A DNA stretch of 21,670 nucleotides from a virus, in the IMG/VR virus record IMGVR_UViG_3300020123_000329, positions 1-21,670 of that record; one strand, written 5' to 3'. Below are positions 15,459 through 20,931 of this stretch, piece by piece. The number at the start of each line of letters is the position of its first letter. Position 1 is the stretch's first letter. The translations under genes and the position numbers were made by a program. The notes under the pieces are model-generated. The model was not told the DNA's origin, made no database searches, and saw only the letters and a list, made by a program, of their open reading frames with translations.

Positions 15459-16168
15459 TCATCGTCCTCCCCTGGCAACTCAATGCCAAACGCTGCCTCT
15501 TCATCGGTCTCCCCTGCATCCTCATCGGATTCCGTGTCGGCAGGGGTTTCCTCTGCATCCGAGGATTTGCGACGAGGGTCGGTGCCACGTCCCCAGAAGG
15601 TCTCAACGGTGGCATCTAGTTCGAGCTTGCCGCCGTCTTTGCCGGTTAGTTCGGACTTGGTGAGCTTGACTCTTTCGCCCTTTTCCTTGGCGATGTCATC
15701 AAGGGTCGCTCTGTATTCTCGGACAATGCTATCATTGAATTGCTTCACATAATACGGCGATTTCCCCACTGCCTTTACATCCTCAATCCATCGCTTCCCC
15801 TCATCGAACACTTCTTCATTGAGTAGCTCAGCTAATGCATTGAGATCCTTGATCCTATTGCTTTTCAATGCATACGCTGATTTTAGTATCTCTGCTTCTT
15901 CTAATGCTATAAGCCTGTCTTGTTCTTCTGTTCGATGTTTGTCCCAAGCATCGGCACGGCTATCCCATTGCCATTGTTTTGCAATGCCATACCAAGACTT
16001 TCCTGGAAACGTCGTGGGCTTCTGTGGGTTCCTGTGGGCTTGCTCCTCTTTGTACACGGCATTAACCGAGCGCTTCCAAGGTTTCATCAGTCTAAATTTT
16101 TCGAATCTAGAAAACCAGCGAAGCGGCTCGCTTGGCATCCTTTCCCACGGCTTTTTCTCGTTGTCCAC
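15455..16168 (-). CDS. terS: Terminase small subunit
   Basis: The start chosen is GTG at 16166-16168, eight bases after GGGAAAG and downstream of a good promoter. The longer TTG start at 16252 would fall inside that promoter. The 237-residue product opens DNEKKPWERMPSEPLRWF and continues with KSWYGIAKQWQWDSRADAWD, a pattern well known in phage small terminases (W-E-R-x-P, then W-x-W-x-x-R-A-x-A-W-D). A long helical segment (about 75-165) and an acidic C-terminus (DESDEDAGETDEEA-like) follow. It should recognise the packaging site and stimulate TerL. It is the first gene of the late operon. Confidence 0.75.
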   Translation of the reverse strand: MDNEKKPWERMPSEPLRWFSRFEKFRLMKPWKRSVNAVYKEEQAHRNPQKPTTFPGKSWYGIAKQWQWDSRADAWDKHRTEEQDRLIALEEAEILKSAYALKSNRIKDLNALAELLNEEVFDEGKRWIEDVKAVGKSPYYVKQFNDSIVREYRATLDDIAKEKGERVKLTKSELTGKDGGKLELDATVETFWGRGTDPRRKSSDAEETPADTESDEDAGETDEEAAFGIELPGEDDE

Positions 16169-16222
16169 AGATGAATCTTTCCCTGTCCGGTTGTTGGTTG
16201 TATGGTTGTTCGGTTTGCTTGA

Positions 16223-16252
16223 AGTATAGCAGGGAAGTCGAGGAAAATGCAA
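16223..16252 (-). promoter_or_regulatory. Late operon promoter with extended -10
   Basis: The minus strand shows -10 TATACT (16223-16228, 5/6) with TG one base upstream (TGCTATACT). It has a partial -35 TTGCAT (16247-16252) at 18 bases. It begins 12 bases after the T run of the upstream terminator and would start transcription about 50 bases before the terS GTG. A weak -35 with an extended -10 is typical of a promoter that could be activator-assisted. Confidence 0.55.
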
Positions 16253-16263
16253 GGGGTGCGAGG

Positions 16264-16304
16264 AAAAAGCGAGGACTGCTATAGTATGGGGGACAGCAGT
16301 CCTC
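16264..16304 (-). terminator. Intrinsic terminator after the HTH-protein gene
   Basis: A perfect 10-bp stem (GAGGACTGCT / AGCAGTCCTC) with a 14-nt loop is followed on the minus strand by GCTTTTTCC. It lies about 105 bp after the stop of the HTH protein gene and immediately before the late promoter, so it separates the middle and late transcripts. The tail GCTTTTTCCTCG is identical to that of the terminator at 18253-18303. Confidence 0.75.
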
Positions 16305-16409
16305 TTGATCTCTCTGAGTTCTCAGACGAGCTGGTTGGTGGAAGTTCCAAACAAAGAGAATAGTATGTGTCCATGTTATAATGGGCTGTCAATGCGAGGT
16401 CAGGGATTA

Positions 16410-17021
16410 TCAACGATCCCTCGGATTATCCAATGCTCCGAGGTCAAGGCACACATCAAGAAACCAGAGCTGATCCACGCGACGCAGGTCAACCTCAAGG
16501 GGATGAGATCGCAGAAAATCACGGATTTGTGCATCCGTGAAGTTCCAGGTCGTTGCATTGAACGTACAACGACGACCCTTGAGCCATCCAAGCTTAACCC
16601 ATTTGTTGACGGTCTCCCAAGATCGTCCAAGGCCTTGACGGACTTCATCGAGGCTATAGCCATCAGAGACATCAAGGCCGATATGGCTTGCCTTGGCCTT
16701 CACGGCGAGCACGGTCCTGCCAAGGTATGCAGCGATATCCTCGGTCTGCTTTGCGTTGTAGTGCTTTTTCAAGTAGACAATCTCATCTTCTGTCCAATTG
16801 GCCCCTTTTGAGCCTGTCAAGTGCATCGCTCTTGCCCATCGATGTACAACGTAGCGTGGCACACCAAGATAGCGCTGCAGTTCACTGATGCACTCTGACG
16901 AGCCATCATAGCGTTCGATCATTAGGCGGCGGCCTTGTTCAGTGAGCACCCACTTTTGCGGCACACCACCGTGCCGTGTGCGCTTTGCTCCGACTTGCTC
17001 AACGGGCTTTGCGGCTTCCAT
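16410..17021 (-). CDS. DNA-binding protein with several helix-turn-helix segments
   Basis: This 203-residue protein starts at ATG with GGAGG seven bases upstream. Three DNA-binding type segments are visible. Residues about 45-67 (LQRYLGVPRYVVHRWARAM) are helix-turn-helix-like. Residues 76-115 (NWTEDEIVYLKKHY then AAYLGRTVLAVKAKASHIG) resemble SANT/Myb or GcrA-type folds. Residues 122-150 (YSLDEVRQGLGRSWETVNKW) form a third recognition segment. The end carries DAQIRDFLRSHP then DLRRVDQLWFLD, a tail I associate with phage-encoded DNA-binding proteins of this type. As the last gene before the late promoter it is a candidate late-gene activator or packaging regulator, but binding and direction of effect are inferred. 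Confidence 0.65.
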   Translation of the reverse strand: MEAAKPVEQVGAKRTRHGGVPQKWVLTEQGRRLMIERYDGSSECISELQRYLGVPRYVVHRWARAMHLTGSKGANWTEDEIVYLKKHYNAKQTEDIAAYLGRTVLAVKAKASHIGLDVSDGYSLDEVRQGLGRSWETVNKWVKLGWLKGRRCTFNATTWNFTDAQIRDFLRSHPLEVDLRRVDQLWFLDVCLDLGALDNPRDR

Positions 17022-17332
17022 TAAGGCACCTCCCTTGCAGACAAGTCCACTCTGAACATCTGCTGATCAGGGAGACACACCGAGGTCACGGGACTATCCT
17101 TGAAGTCGATGAGCGTGCCATGGATGCGACGATGGGCATTGCCTGCTCGCTGTGTCTCAGTGACACGCACTCGGTAGGTGGCATTGGAGCAGAAAGGTTG
17201 TAACCACCTTCCCAAGACGAAGACGACCTGGCCAGGGCCGATCTCAATGAGCATCTTGAGATCAACGAGGGCTCTCTTCGGAGTGCTTGGAGGGCTGTGG
17301 TAAGGCAAGGACTCTAGTTCAGTTTGCTGCAT
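17021..17332 (-). CDS. Unknown protein
   Basis: The start chosen is ATG at 17330-17332 because AGGAGG stands six bases upstream. A further 20 codons of open frame lie beyond it without such a site. The 103-residue product contains ALVDLKMLIEIGPGQVVFVLG, a strand pair that looks like the core of a small beta domain, then TYRVRVTETQRAG and a C-terminal FRVDLSAREVP. It overlaps the upstream gene by 14 bases and shares one base with the HTH gene (TAATG). No family is recognised. Confidence 0.5.
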   Translation of the reverse strand: MQQTELESLPYHSPPSTPKRALVDLKMLIEIGPGQVVFVLGRWLQPFCSNATYRVRVTETQRAGNAHRRIHGTLIDFKDSPVTSVCLPDQQMFRVDLSAREVP

Positions 17333-17654
17333 TGGTTCCCTCCTTTCCCCATGCCATCTCTGCAATCCGTGCTGATCGTTGAGCAAACACATCGTCCTCC
17401 AATGTCCACAGCGCCTTGCAGATCTTCGTCAATGTCGTAGCAAGTCGAGCTCCCTGTGTGCCTGCACTGAACAGCTCAGCGTTCTCAGTGCTGCCTTCAC
17501 TGATGATCTGCTGTGCAGCGTCCAGGAAACACGGCGAGAGGGCACGGAATGATTCAATGGCTTGCAATGCCCCGTCTCGCTGAAGGTCGGTGAGGCCCGA
17601 TGAAGAGCTGAGAGAGTCGGCGACGGCAAGGACGAGAGGGATATTGTCGTTCAT
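17319..17654 (-). CDS. Unknown helical protein
   Basis: This 111-residue, mostly helical protein carries LTDLQRDGALQAIESFRAL, then CFLDAAQQIISEG and LATTLTKICKALWTLEDDVF. The ATG overlaps the stop of the zinc-ribbon gene as ATGA and follows AAAGG at eight bases. No motif or family is recognised. Confidence 0.5.
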   Translation of the reverse strand: MNDNIPLVLAVADSLSSSSGLTDLQRDGALQAIESFRALSPCFLDAAQQIISEGSTENAELFSAGTQGARLATTLTKICKALWTLEDDVFAQRSARIAEMAWGKEGTNAAN

Positions 17655-17845
17655 GATTTTTGCCTTTCCAAAGGGTCGATCCGAAAGATCGCCAAGGGCT
17701 CAATCCTTGTGATGCCACCCTCCCTTGACTGCGTAATTTTGATCTTGCACGTGCTACAGGACCACACGCCCCAACTGTAAAGGATCTTGATTTCTCCCTT
17801 ACACTGAGGGCAGATCTCAGTGTAAGCAGGGATATCATCAGGCAT
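17651..17845 (-). CDS. Small zinc-ribbon protein
   Basis: This 64-residue protein has CPQCKGEIKILYSWGVWSC followed by STC, giving two CxxC knuckles about 14 residues apart, a classic zinc-ribbon. The ATG overlaps the stop of the preceding basic protein gene by eight bases. Zinc ribbons of this size often contact nucleic acid or another protein. The specific partner is unknown. Confidence 0.55.
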   Translation of the reverse strand: MPDDIPAYTEICPQCKGEIKILYSWGVWSCSTCKIKITQSREGGITRIEPLAIFRIDPLERQKS

Positions 17846-17993
17846 CTTTCTTTGCCTCTTTCTTCTTCAGCAGTTCTTTTCGCCTCTCGACCGCATCGTC
17901 TTGAGAGCGGAAAGAGAACTTCTTTTCCGTGCTGTAATTGGAGTCCCTGTTCTTCCTTGACCCACCGACTTTCGATGTTTTAAACTTTGGCAT
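17838..17993 (-). CDS. Small basic protein, first gene of its operon
   Basis: The start is placed at ATG 17991-17993 (MPKFKTSKVGGSRKNRD) because GGGGA stands seven bases upstream and the promoter -10 is only 37 bp further on. A longer frame to 18032 would begin at the transcription start. The 51-residue product is strongly basic and ends RRKELLKKKEAKKDA, so nucleic-acid binding is possible. No family is recognised. Confidence 0.5.
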   Translation of the reverse strand: MPKFKTSKVGGSRKNRDSNYSTEKKFSFRSQDDAVERRKELLKKKEAKKDA

Positions 17994-18030
17994 AGCTATT
18001 TCCCCTTTCCACAGGTTGATTACACGCTCC

Positions 18031-18059
18031 ATCTTACCCCTTTCAGCTCAGTCTGTCAA
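18031..18059 (-). promoter_or_regulatory. Promoter of the middle operon
   Basis: The minus strand shows -35 TTGACA (18054-18059) and -10 TAAGAT (18031-18036, 4/6) with a 17-base spacer. It would start transcription about 30 bases before the first gene (17993). The -35 lies inside a 29-bp sequence that recurs with three mismatches at 20903-20931. Confidence 0.6.
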
Positions 18060-18080
18060 GACTTTCAGAAGGGTAAAGGA
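18052..18080. repeat. 29-bp repeat, copy 1 (with 20903-20931)
   Basis: The plus-strand sequence beginning TCTGTCAAGACTTT and ending GGTAAAGGA matches 20903-20931 at 26 of 29 positions. Here it covers the -35 of the middle-operon promoter. At 20903 it directly precedes the first rightward gene. It could be an operator or a small duplicated segment. Confidence 0.5.
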
Positions 18081-18251
18081 AATCGGGCCATTCCATGCAT
18101 GTCATCGCCAAGACTTTGGACTCGCTGTAGAGACCATGGGATCATTGATGACAGGGACGTGTCTGTGGCTGGCAAGGTGAGAACGATAGAGAGGATGAGG
18201 GAAATAGTGAAACGCCGTACGGGGCTCTCATGGCTATTCAGAGGGATCGAG

Positions 18252-18466
18252 GAAAAAGCGAGGCCCCTTCACTGGAAAGCGAGGAAAGCAGTGAAGGGGC
18301 CTCTATGCAAATTTAGGGTATAGTATCCGCCACTGAATCGAACAGCCTTCCCACTAGTGTGGGCGTGCCCCTTACACCTACGGATGTGGTTTGCTCCCAT
18401 TTGATTATGGACAGTTAGGAGCGACTGTCACATAAGCCTCGGTCCCTTTTATGGGGTTTCGGCTTT
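18252..18466 (-). ncRNA. Candidate free-standing structured RNA of about 210 nt
   Basis: Between a strong promoter (18471-18500) and a perfect terminator (18253-18303) there is no plausible ORF on the minus strand, but many nested helices. These are AAGCC/GGCTT (18465-18461 with 18438-18434) and ATGTG/CACAT (18433-18429 with 18388-18384), the latter enclosing ACAGT/ACTGT (18428-18424 with 18415-18411). GCTCC in the loop of that stem (18422-18418) can pair with GGAGC (18397-18393), which makes a pseudoknot. TCCGT/GCGGA (18384-18380 with 18330-18326) encloses a GTGT-GGG/CCC-ACAC hairpin (18377-18357) and a T-loop-like GTTCGATTC (18343-18335). The last part resembles a reduced cloverleaf but lacks a canonical anticodon loop. 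I do not recognise a known RNA family. The function is unknown. Confidence 0.5.
18253..18303 (-). terminator. Intrinsic terminator of the structured RNA
   Basis: A perfect 14-bp stem (18260-18273 with 18290-18303, GAGGCCCCTTCACT / AGTGAAGGGGCCTC) and a 16-nt loop are followed on the minus strand by GCTTTTTCC. The same tail follows the terminator at 16264-16304. It closes the RNA candidate and insulates the next operon. Confidence 0.85.
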
Positions 18467-18470
18467 CGCC

Positions 18471-18500
18471 ATGATAGCACTGATCATCAAGGCTTGTCAA
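18471..18500 (-). promoter_or_regulatory. Strong promoter of the structured RNA, inside the end of a gene
   Basis: The minus strand reads TTGACA (18495-18500), an 18-base spacer and TATCAT (18471-18476, 5/6) preceded by TG one base upstream (extended -10). The -35 lies inside codons of the 18487-18888 gene, and the -10 follows its stop. Transcription would start near 18464, at the first base-paired nucleotides of the RNA. Confidence 0.6.
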
Positions 18501-18888
18501 TGAATTGCCTCGTAAACTCACAGAAGAACCAATCATTACTATTGTCCGTCTGAATCATGCCCTCAACCTTGCCAAGCAGTGGATGGTCCTTGATCTTCTC
18601 AAAGTCTTCCTTGGTCATCTCCTTGCATTCATCGATGGCTATTTCAGGGATATCGCCGATCACAGAGCGTATATCCTTCTCTGCTTGCTCAATGCTCATT
18701 CCATGCAAGTCACTGATTTTTACAGCTTCTTCATGGATTGCCTTGGCAGAGATAAGCAAGGAGTTGTCCGCTCTTGCTTTCTTGATTTCCTGCCATCGTT
18801 CATAGGATCGCAATGTGCCATGACGGTCACTGCGAGCCAATGTGTGGCGACGGCTGTCCTTCAAGATCTTACGTTGCTGTTCATGCAT
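18487..18888 (-). CDS. Unknown protein with helical and acidic segments
   Basis: The start chosen is ATG at 18886-18888 (MHEQQRKILKDSRRHT), which overlaps the stop of the upstream gene (ATGCATGA) and has GGAG ten bases before it. A 33-codon longer frame would overlap the neighbour by more than 100 bases. The 133-residue product has a basic N-terminus, a helix (AKAIHEEAVKISDLHGMSIE) and an acidic helix (DECKEMTKEDFEKIKD). It ends FFCEFTRQFIDKP. No family is recognised. Its last codons contain the -35 of the RNA promoter. Confidence 0.5.
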   Translation of the reverse strand: MHEQQRKILKDSRRHTLARSDRHGTLRSYERWQEIKKARADNSLLISAKAIHEEAVKISDLHGMSIEQAEKDIRSVIGDIPEIAIDECKEMTKEDFEKIKDHPLLGKVEGMIQTDNSNDWFFCEFTRQFIDKP

Positions 18889-19072
18889 CTTCTTTGATCT
18901 CCTTGCGCTTTCTCTGCATTTCCAGGTCTTTCCGTGTGGGTCTCCCTGACCTCTGATCAATGAAGTCCTCTTCATCGATGACGCCACGGGCTATCGGGGC
19001 CGACGCATTGAGAGACCGTGGGCGCTTGGCTTTCGATGGGAACAGGGGTCCTTTGAACATTGGTTCTGGCAT
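18881..19072 (-). CDS. Small unknown basic protein
   Basis: The start is set at ATG 19070-19072 (MPEPMFKGPLFPSK) because GGAG stands seven bases before it. The 63-residue product is basic, with RSGRPTRKDLEMQRKRK near its end, and is likely helical there. It lies two bases after the stop of the previous gene. No known family is recognised. Confidence 0.45.
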   Translation of the reverse strand: MPEPMFKGPLFPSKAKRPRSLNASAPIARGVIDEEDFIDQRSGRPTRKDLEMQRKRKEIKEDA

Positions 19073-19074
19073 GG

Positions 19075-19434
19075 TTATTCTCCTTTTGCGGGCTTGACTT
19101 CCACTGCTGAGAGTGGAACATCCCAATCGTGATTGCCGCAATTGCAGGGGCTTGGCATCGCAAGGTAGCCATTGGACCCAGGGATCTCATGGCCGTGCAT
19201 TGGCTTCCCTGTGGCAGGGTCACGGTATATCTCCGTGTTTGCTTGGTAGCCTTCATTGTACTGATAGCAGAGCGACGAAGGGACCTTAGCATCCGGCATC
19301 TTATCATCATCCCATTGAATAAAAGCCCATTCAGTACCTTCAAACATCTCAGTAGAGAGGACCTTGCCGTATTGAAGCGGGAAGCCTTCCATTACGATAT
19401 GATCTCCCTCTTTGAGTTCTCCTTGAACTGCCAT
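19075..19434 (-). CDS. Unknown 119-aa protein with a metal-site-like C-terminus
   Basis: The protein begins MAVQGELKEGDHIVMEGFPL and has beta-rich segments (GKVLSTEMFEGTEWAFIQWD). The C-terminal third carries MHGHEIPG then SPCNCGNHDWDV, with Cys and His residues that could bind a metal. AGGAG is eight bases before the ATG. The pattern GDHIVMEG...GKV...WAFIQWDD resembles small KOW/SH3-like barrels, but I cannot assign a family. It is second in the operon after the HNH nuclease. Confidence 0.5.
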   Translation of the reverse strand: MAVQGELKEGDHIVMEGFPLQYGKVLSTEMFEGTEWAFIQWDDDKMPDAKVPSSLCYQYNEGYQANTEIYRDPATGKPMHGHEIPGSNGYLAMPSPCNCGNHDWDVPLSAVEVKPAKGE

Positions 19435-19476
19435 TGCTATTCTCCTTGACTTCTATGATATCACCTCGATTCCAGT

Positions 19477-19507
19477 GCCCAGCCTTGATTGCAGGGAAAG
19501 GCTGGGC
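19477..19507. other. 10-bp inverted repeat in the gap after the HNH gene
   Basis: GCCCAGCCTT (19477-19486) and AAGGCTGGGC (19498-19507) pair perfectly around an 11-nt loop, 18 bases after the HNH stop on the minus strand. No T run follows on either strand, so it is more likely an mRNA 3'-end or processing hairpin than a full terminator. Confidence 0.4.
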
Positions 19508-19524
19508 TTGGGGATTAGGGATGG

Positions 19525-20154
19525 TTAGTCTGTACTGCTACTATGTTTTTCGAGATATAGAGCCGCTTTTCTCAGGATATCAGGGCTGTCATGGACATGT
19601 CCAAGTGCCGTATTGCAATTATGGCAAAGCAATTCACGGACAAAGCCTGTTTTGTGATCATGGTCAACATATAAGCGTTTTCTTTCCTGGGGTGGGCTGC
19701 CACATATGGCACAAGCGCCACCTTGCTTAAGCAGCAGAAGTTCGTATTCTTCGTAGGCCATATTAAACTTATATTTAAGCTGTGTCCCCCTAGCATACGC
19801 AACATAACATTGTTCACAATGGAGCCGACATTCTGGACCGAATTCAGAAAGAGGCTTTGACTCTTTGCACGTCTTGCAAATTTTAAATCCTCCCAACGCA
19901 TCAAGCTGCTTCTGCTTTTTGTATTCATGCTCCTCTGCACAAGAGACACACATAAAAGGGACATGCTTCACACCTGACTTGACTTCACGGAATGACGTGA
20001 CGGGGTAAATTTTCTTGCAGTGGTAGCAGAACTTTTCAGGGACTGCGGAGGCAACATTGTTATTCAGCGGTATTTCATTGGACGCTACTTCACAACTCAG
20101 CGCATCAAAATCAAACGTGCACTGAATGGAGGTTTGATGTATACTACGTTTCAT
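19525..20154 (-). CDS. Recombination endonuclease VII-type HNH nuclease with extra zinc clusters
   Basis: The start is set at ATG 20152-20154 (MKRSIHQTSIQ) because the promoter -10 at 20260-20265 excludes the longer frame. AAGGAG stands 12 bases before the ATG. The C-terminal 90 residues match the endonuclease VII family: MAYEEYELLLLKQGGACAIC, then LYVDHDHKTGFVRELLCHNC and NTALGHVHD. Key residues are C148/C151, D164-H165-D166-H167, C177/C180 and N181. Two further cysteine clusters precede it (C43/C46 with C69/C72; C93/C96 with C113/C116). T4 endonuclease VII resolves DNA branches during packaging. The same role is inferred here, though free-standing homing-type nicking is an alternative. Location beside the origin-like region and upstream of the packaging genes fits a DNA-processing role. 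Confidence 0.8.
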   Translation of the reverse strand: MKRSIHQTSIQCTFDFDALSCEVASNEIPLNNNVASAVPEKFCYHCKKIYPVTSFREVKSGVKHVPFMCVSCAEEHEYKKQKQLDALGGFKICKTCKESKPLSEFGPECRLHCEQCYVAYARGTQLKYKFNMAYEEYELLLLKQGGACAICGSPPQERKRLYVDHDHKTGFVRELLCHNCNTALGHVHDSPDILRKAALYLEKHSSSTD

Positions 20155-20220
20155 GGTAAGGGTCAACTCCTTGTCATCAGCTCCGGGTTGTTTCAGCAAC
20201 GCCGGAGCAAACCATTTTTG

Positions 20221-20246
20221 GCAGGGATAGCAGAGATTATCCCTGC
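20221..20246. promoter_or_regulatory. Dyad just downstream of the HNH promoter
   Basis: GCAGGGATA and TATCCCTGC are perfect 9-bp inverted repeats separated by 8 bases. They begin 14 bases after the -10 (20260-20265) in the 5' leader of the HNH transcript. They may be a repressor operator or an RNA hairpin. On the plus strand the repeat is followed by TTTT, so it could also stop rightward transcription. Confidence 0.45.
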
Positions 20247-20259
20247 TTTTGTATCTATC

Positions 20260-20288
20260 ATTATCACACACTTGCGGTATTTTGTCAA
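20260..20288 (-). promoter_or_regulatory. Strong promoter for the HNH operon
   Basis: The minus strand shows TTGACA (20283-20288), a 17-base spacer and GATAAT (20260-20265, 5/6) with TG one base upstream. This is the best match to a sigma70-type promoter in the window. It excludes the longer HNH ORF start at 20292 and leaves a leader of about 100 nt. Confidence 0.7.
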
Positions 20289-20317
20289 GCATTAGGACAA
20301 AAGTAAAGAAGTCTTGC

Positions 20318-20342
20318 AGGGGCAGACAGAAGGGGCAGACAG
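20318..20342. repeat. Tandem 12-bp direct repeat
   Basis: AGGGGCAGACAG occurs at 20318-20329 and 20331-20342, one base apart, just upstream of the HNH promoter on its strand. It may be an activator or repressor binding pair. Confidence 0.5.
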
Positions 20343-20420
20343 CATTGTGTCTCTTTGCCGGGACCTATCCAAGTATAAAAGTGTAGCAGTTTTCTGTAGT
20401 GGCCCTAAATCGTCTTCACA

Positions 20421-20683
20421 AGCAGGGTTAGATAGCAAGTGTTAAGTGTTGCAACTGTAGTACTTTCCTAGTATGCCTAAGTATAGAGCAGGATGTCCTT
20501 ATAAGTACTATAGTACTATATAAGCTCTATATACTACTACTTATGTTCATCATTATATCAATATATCATCATTACAAATTCTTGTTTTTGTCTCTATATG
20601 TTGTCGGACAACCTGACAAGTGTGTACATATACTAGGGAGGCACTACACTTGCAACACTTAACACTTGCTATCTCACCCTGCT
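20421..20683. repeat. 54-bp imperfect inverted repeat with 155-bp spacer
   Basis: The left arm 20421-20474 and right arm 20630-20683 match at 49 of 54 positions in reverse complement. The core AGATAGCAAGTGTTAAGTG is identical. A further 12-bp match (20378-20389 with 20726-20737) lies outside the arms, so the symmetry covers about 360 bp. No transposase, target duplication or ORF is associated with it. Confidence 0.85.
20475..20629. other. AT-rich centre of the inverted repeat with nested palindromes
   Basis: This gene-free segment is made mostly of A and T. It holds a perfect 14-bp palindrome (AGTACTATAGTACT, 20504-20517) inside TATAGAGC (20482-20489) and GCTCTATA (20524-20531), plus TTGTCGGACAA (20601-20611). 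It may melt easily and could serve as a DNA unwinding element. No coding potential is visible on either strand. Confidence 0.5.
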
Positions 20684-20752
20684 TTGCAAACAAGGTTGTT
20701 AGGCTATACGTGTTACTACATTTTTCTGCTACACTTTGCCTTGCCACTACAC

Positions 20753-20869
20753 TGCCTTTCCTTGCTAACCATCGACTCCTCACAGCCATCCCTGCAACAG
20801 TTCCCTCGATCCCATTGTCCTATAGTCATTGCCTCTCTGTGTCATTCCCTGCCCAATCATCGCGCTTCG
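20753..20869. other. Gene-free stretch, nothing recognised
   Basis: This pyrimidine-rich sequence lies between the last TGTAG-type motif and the rightward promoter. Frames crossing it begin in the AT-rich repeat region and lack ribosome-binding sites, so I regard them as chance. I see no hairpin or repeat here. Confidence 0.4.
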
Positions 20870-20898
20870 TTGCGTTTCAGCGAGTGCAGTGGTATCAT
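20870..20898 (+). promoter_or_regulatory. Promoter of the rightward operon
   Basis: TTGCGT (20870-20875), a 17-base spacer and TATCAT (20893-20898, 5/6) lie 34 bp before the ATG at 20932. The -35 is only half matched. The 29-bp repeat copy 2 falls in the resulting leader. Confidence 0.45.
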
Positions 20899-20902
20899 GG
20901 CA

Positions 20903-20931
20903 TCTGTCAAGACTTTGAGAAAGGTAAAGGG
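20903..20931. repeat. 29-bp repeat, copy 2 (with 18052-18080)
   Basis: It matches 18052-18080 at 26 of 29 positions and includes the ribosome-binding region (GAAAGG) of the 20932 gene. In both copies the same frame reads SVKT-L/F-R-K/R-VK, and here that frame can be read as a 12-codon ORF (20897-20935) overlapping the next ATG as ATGA. Confidence 0.5.

Larger units (their letters stand above)
20381..20752. repeat. Seven TGTAG-type 9-bp motifs facing each other
   Basis: Copies on the plus strand are at 20381-20389 (GTGTAGCAG), 20394-20402 (CTGTAGTGG) and 20455-20463 (CTGTAGTAC). Copies on the minus strand are at 20641-20649, 20713-20721, 20726-20734 and 20744-20752. The first two left copies and the matching right pair (20713, 20726) are both spaced 13 bp. 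The convergent layout around an AT-rich centre is typical of sites for a replication or partition protein, or for a dimeric regulator. Confidence 0.55.

Noticed and set aside
16168-16252. Longer terS start (TTG at 16252)
   Set aside because: It would lie within the -35 of the extended -10 promoter and has no ribosome-binding site. The GTG at 16168 has GGGAAAG at good spacing.
18099-18323. Plus-strand ORF of 74 codons across the terminator
   Set aside because: It reads through both arms of a perfect terminator stem, which explains its content. No start signal is present.
20421-20683. Miniature transposable element explanation of the 54-bp inverted repeat
   Set aside because: No target duplication is seen at the arm ends, the symmetry continues outside the arms, and the motif array is better explained by protein-binding sites. 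It is kept as the main alternative.
20620-20931. Upstream extension of the first rightward gene into the repeat region
   Set aside because: The frame crosses an inverted-repeat arm and a promoter-like site. The ATG at 20932 has the ribosome-binding site.
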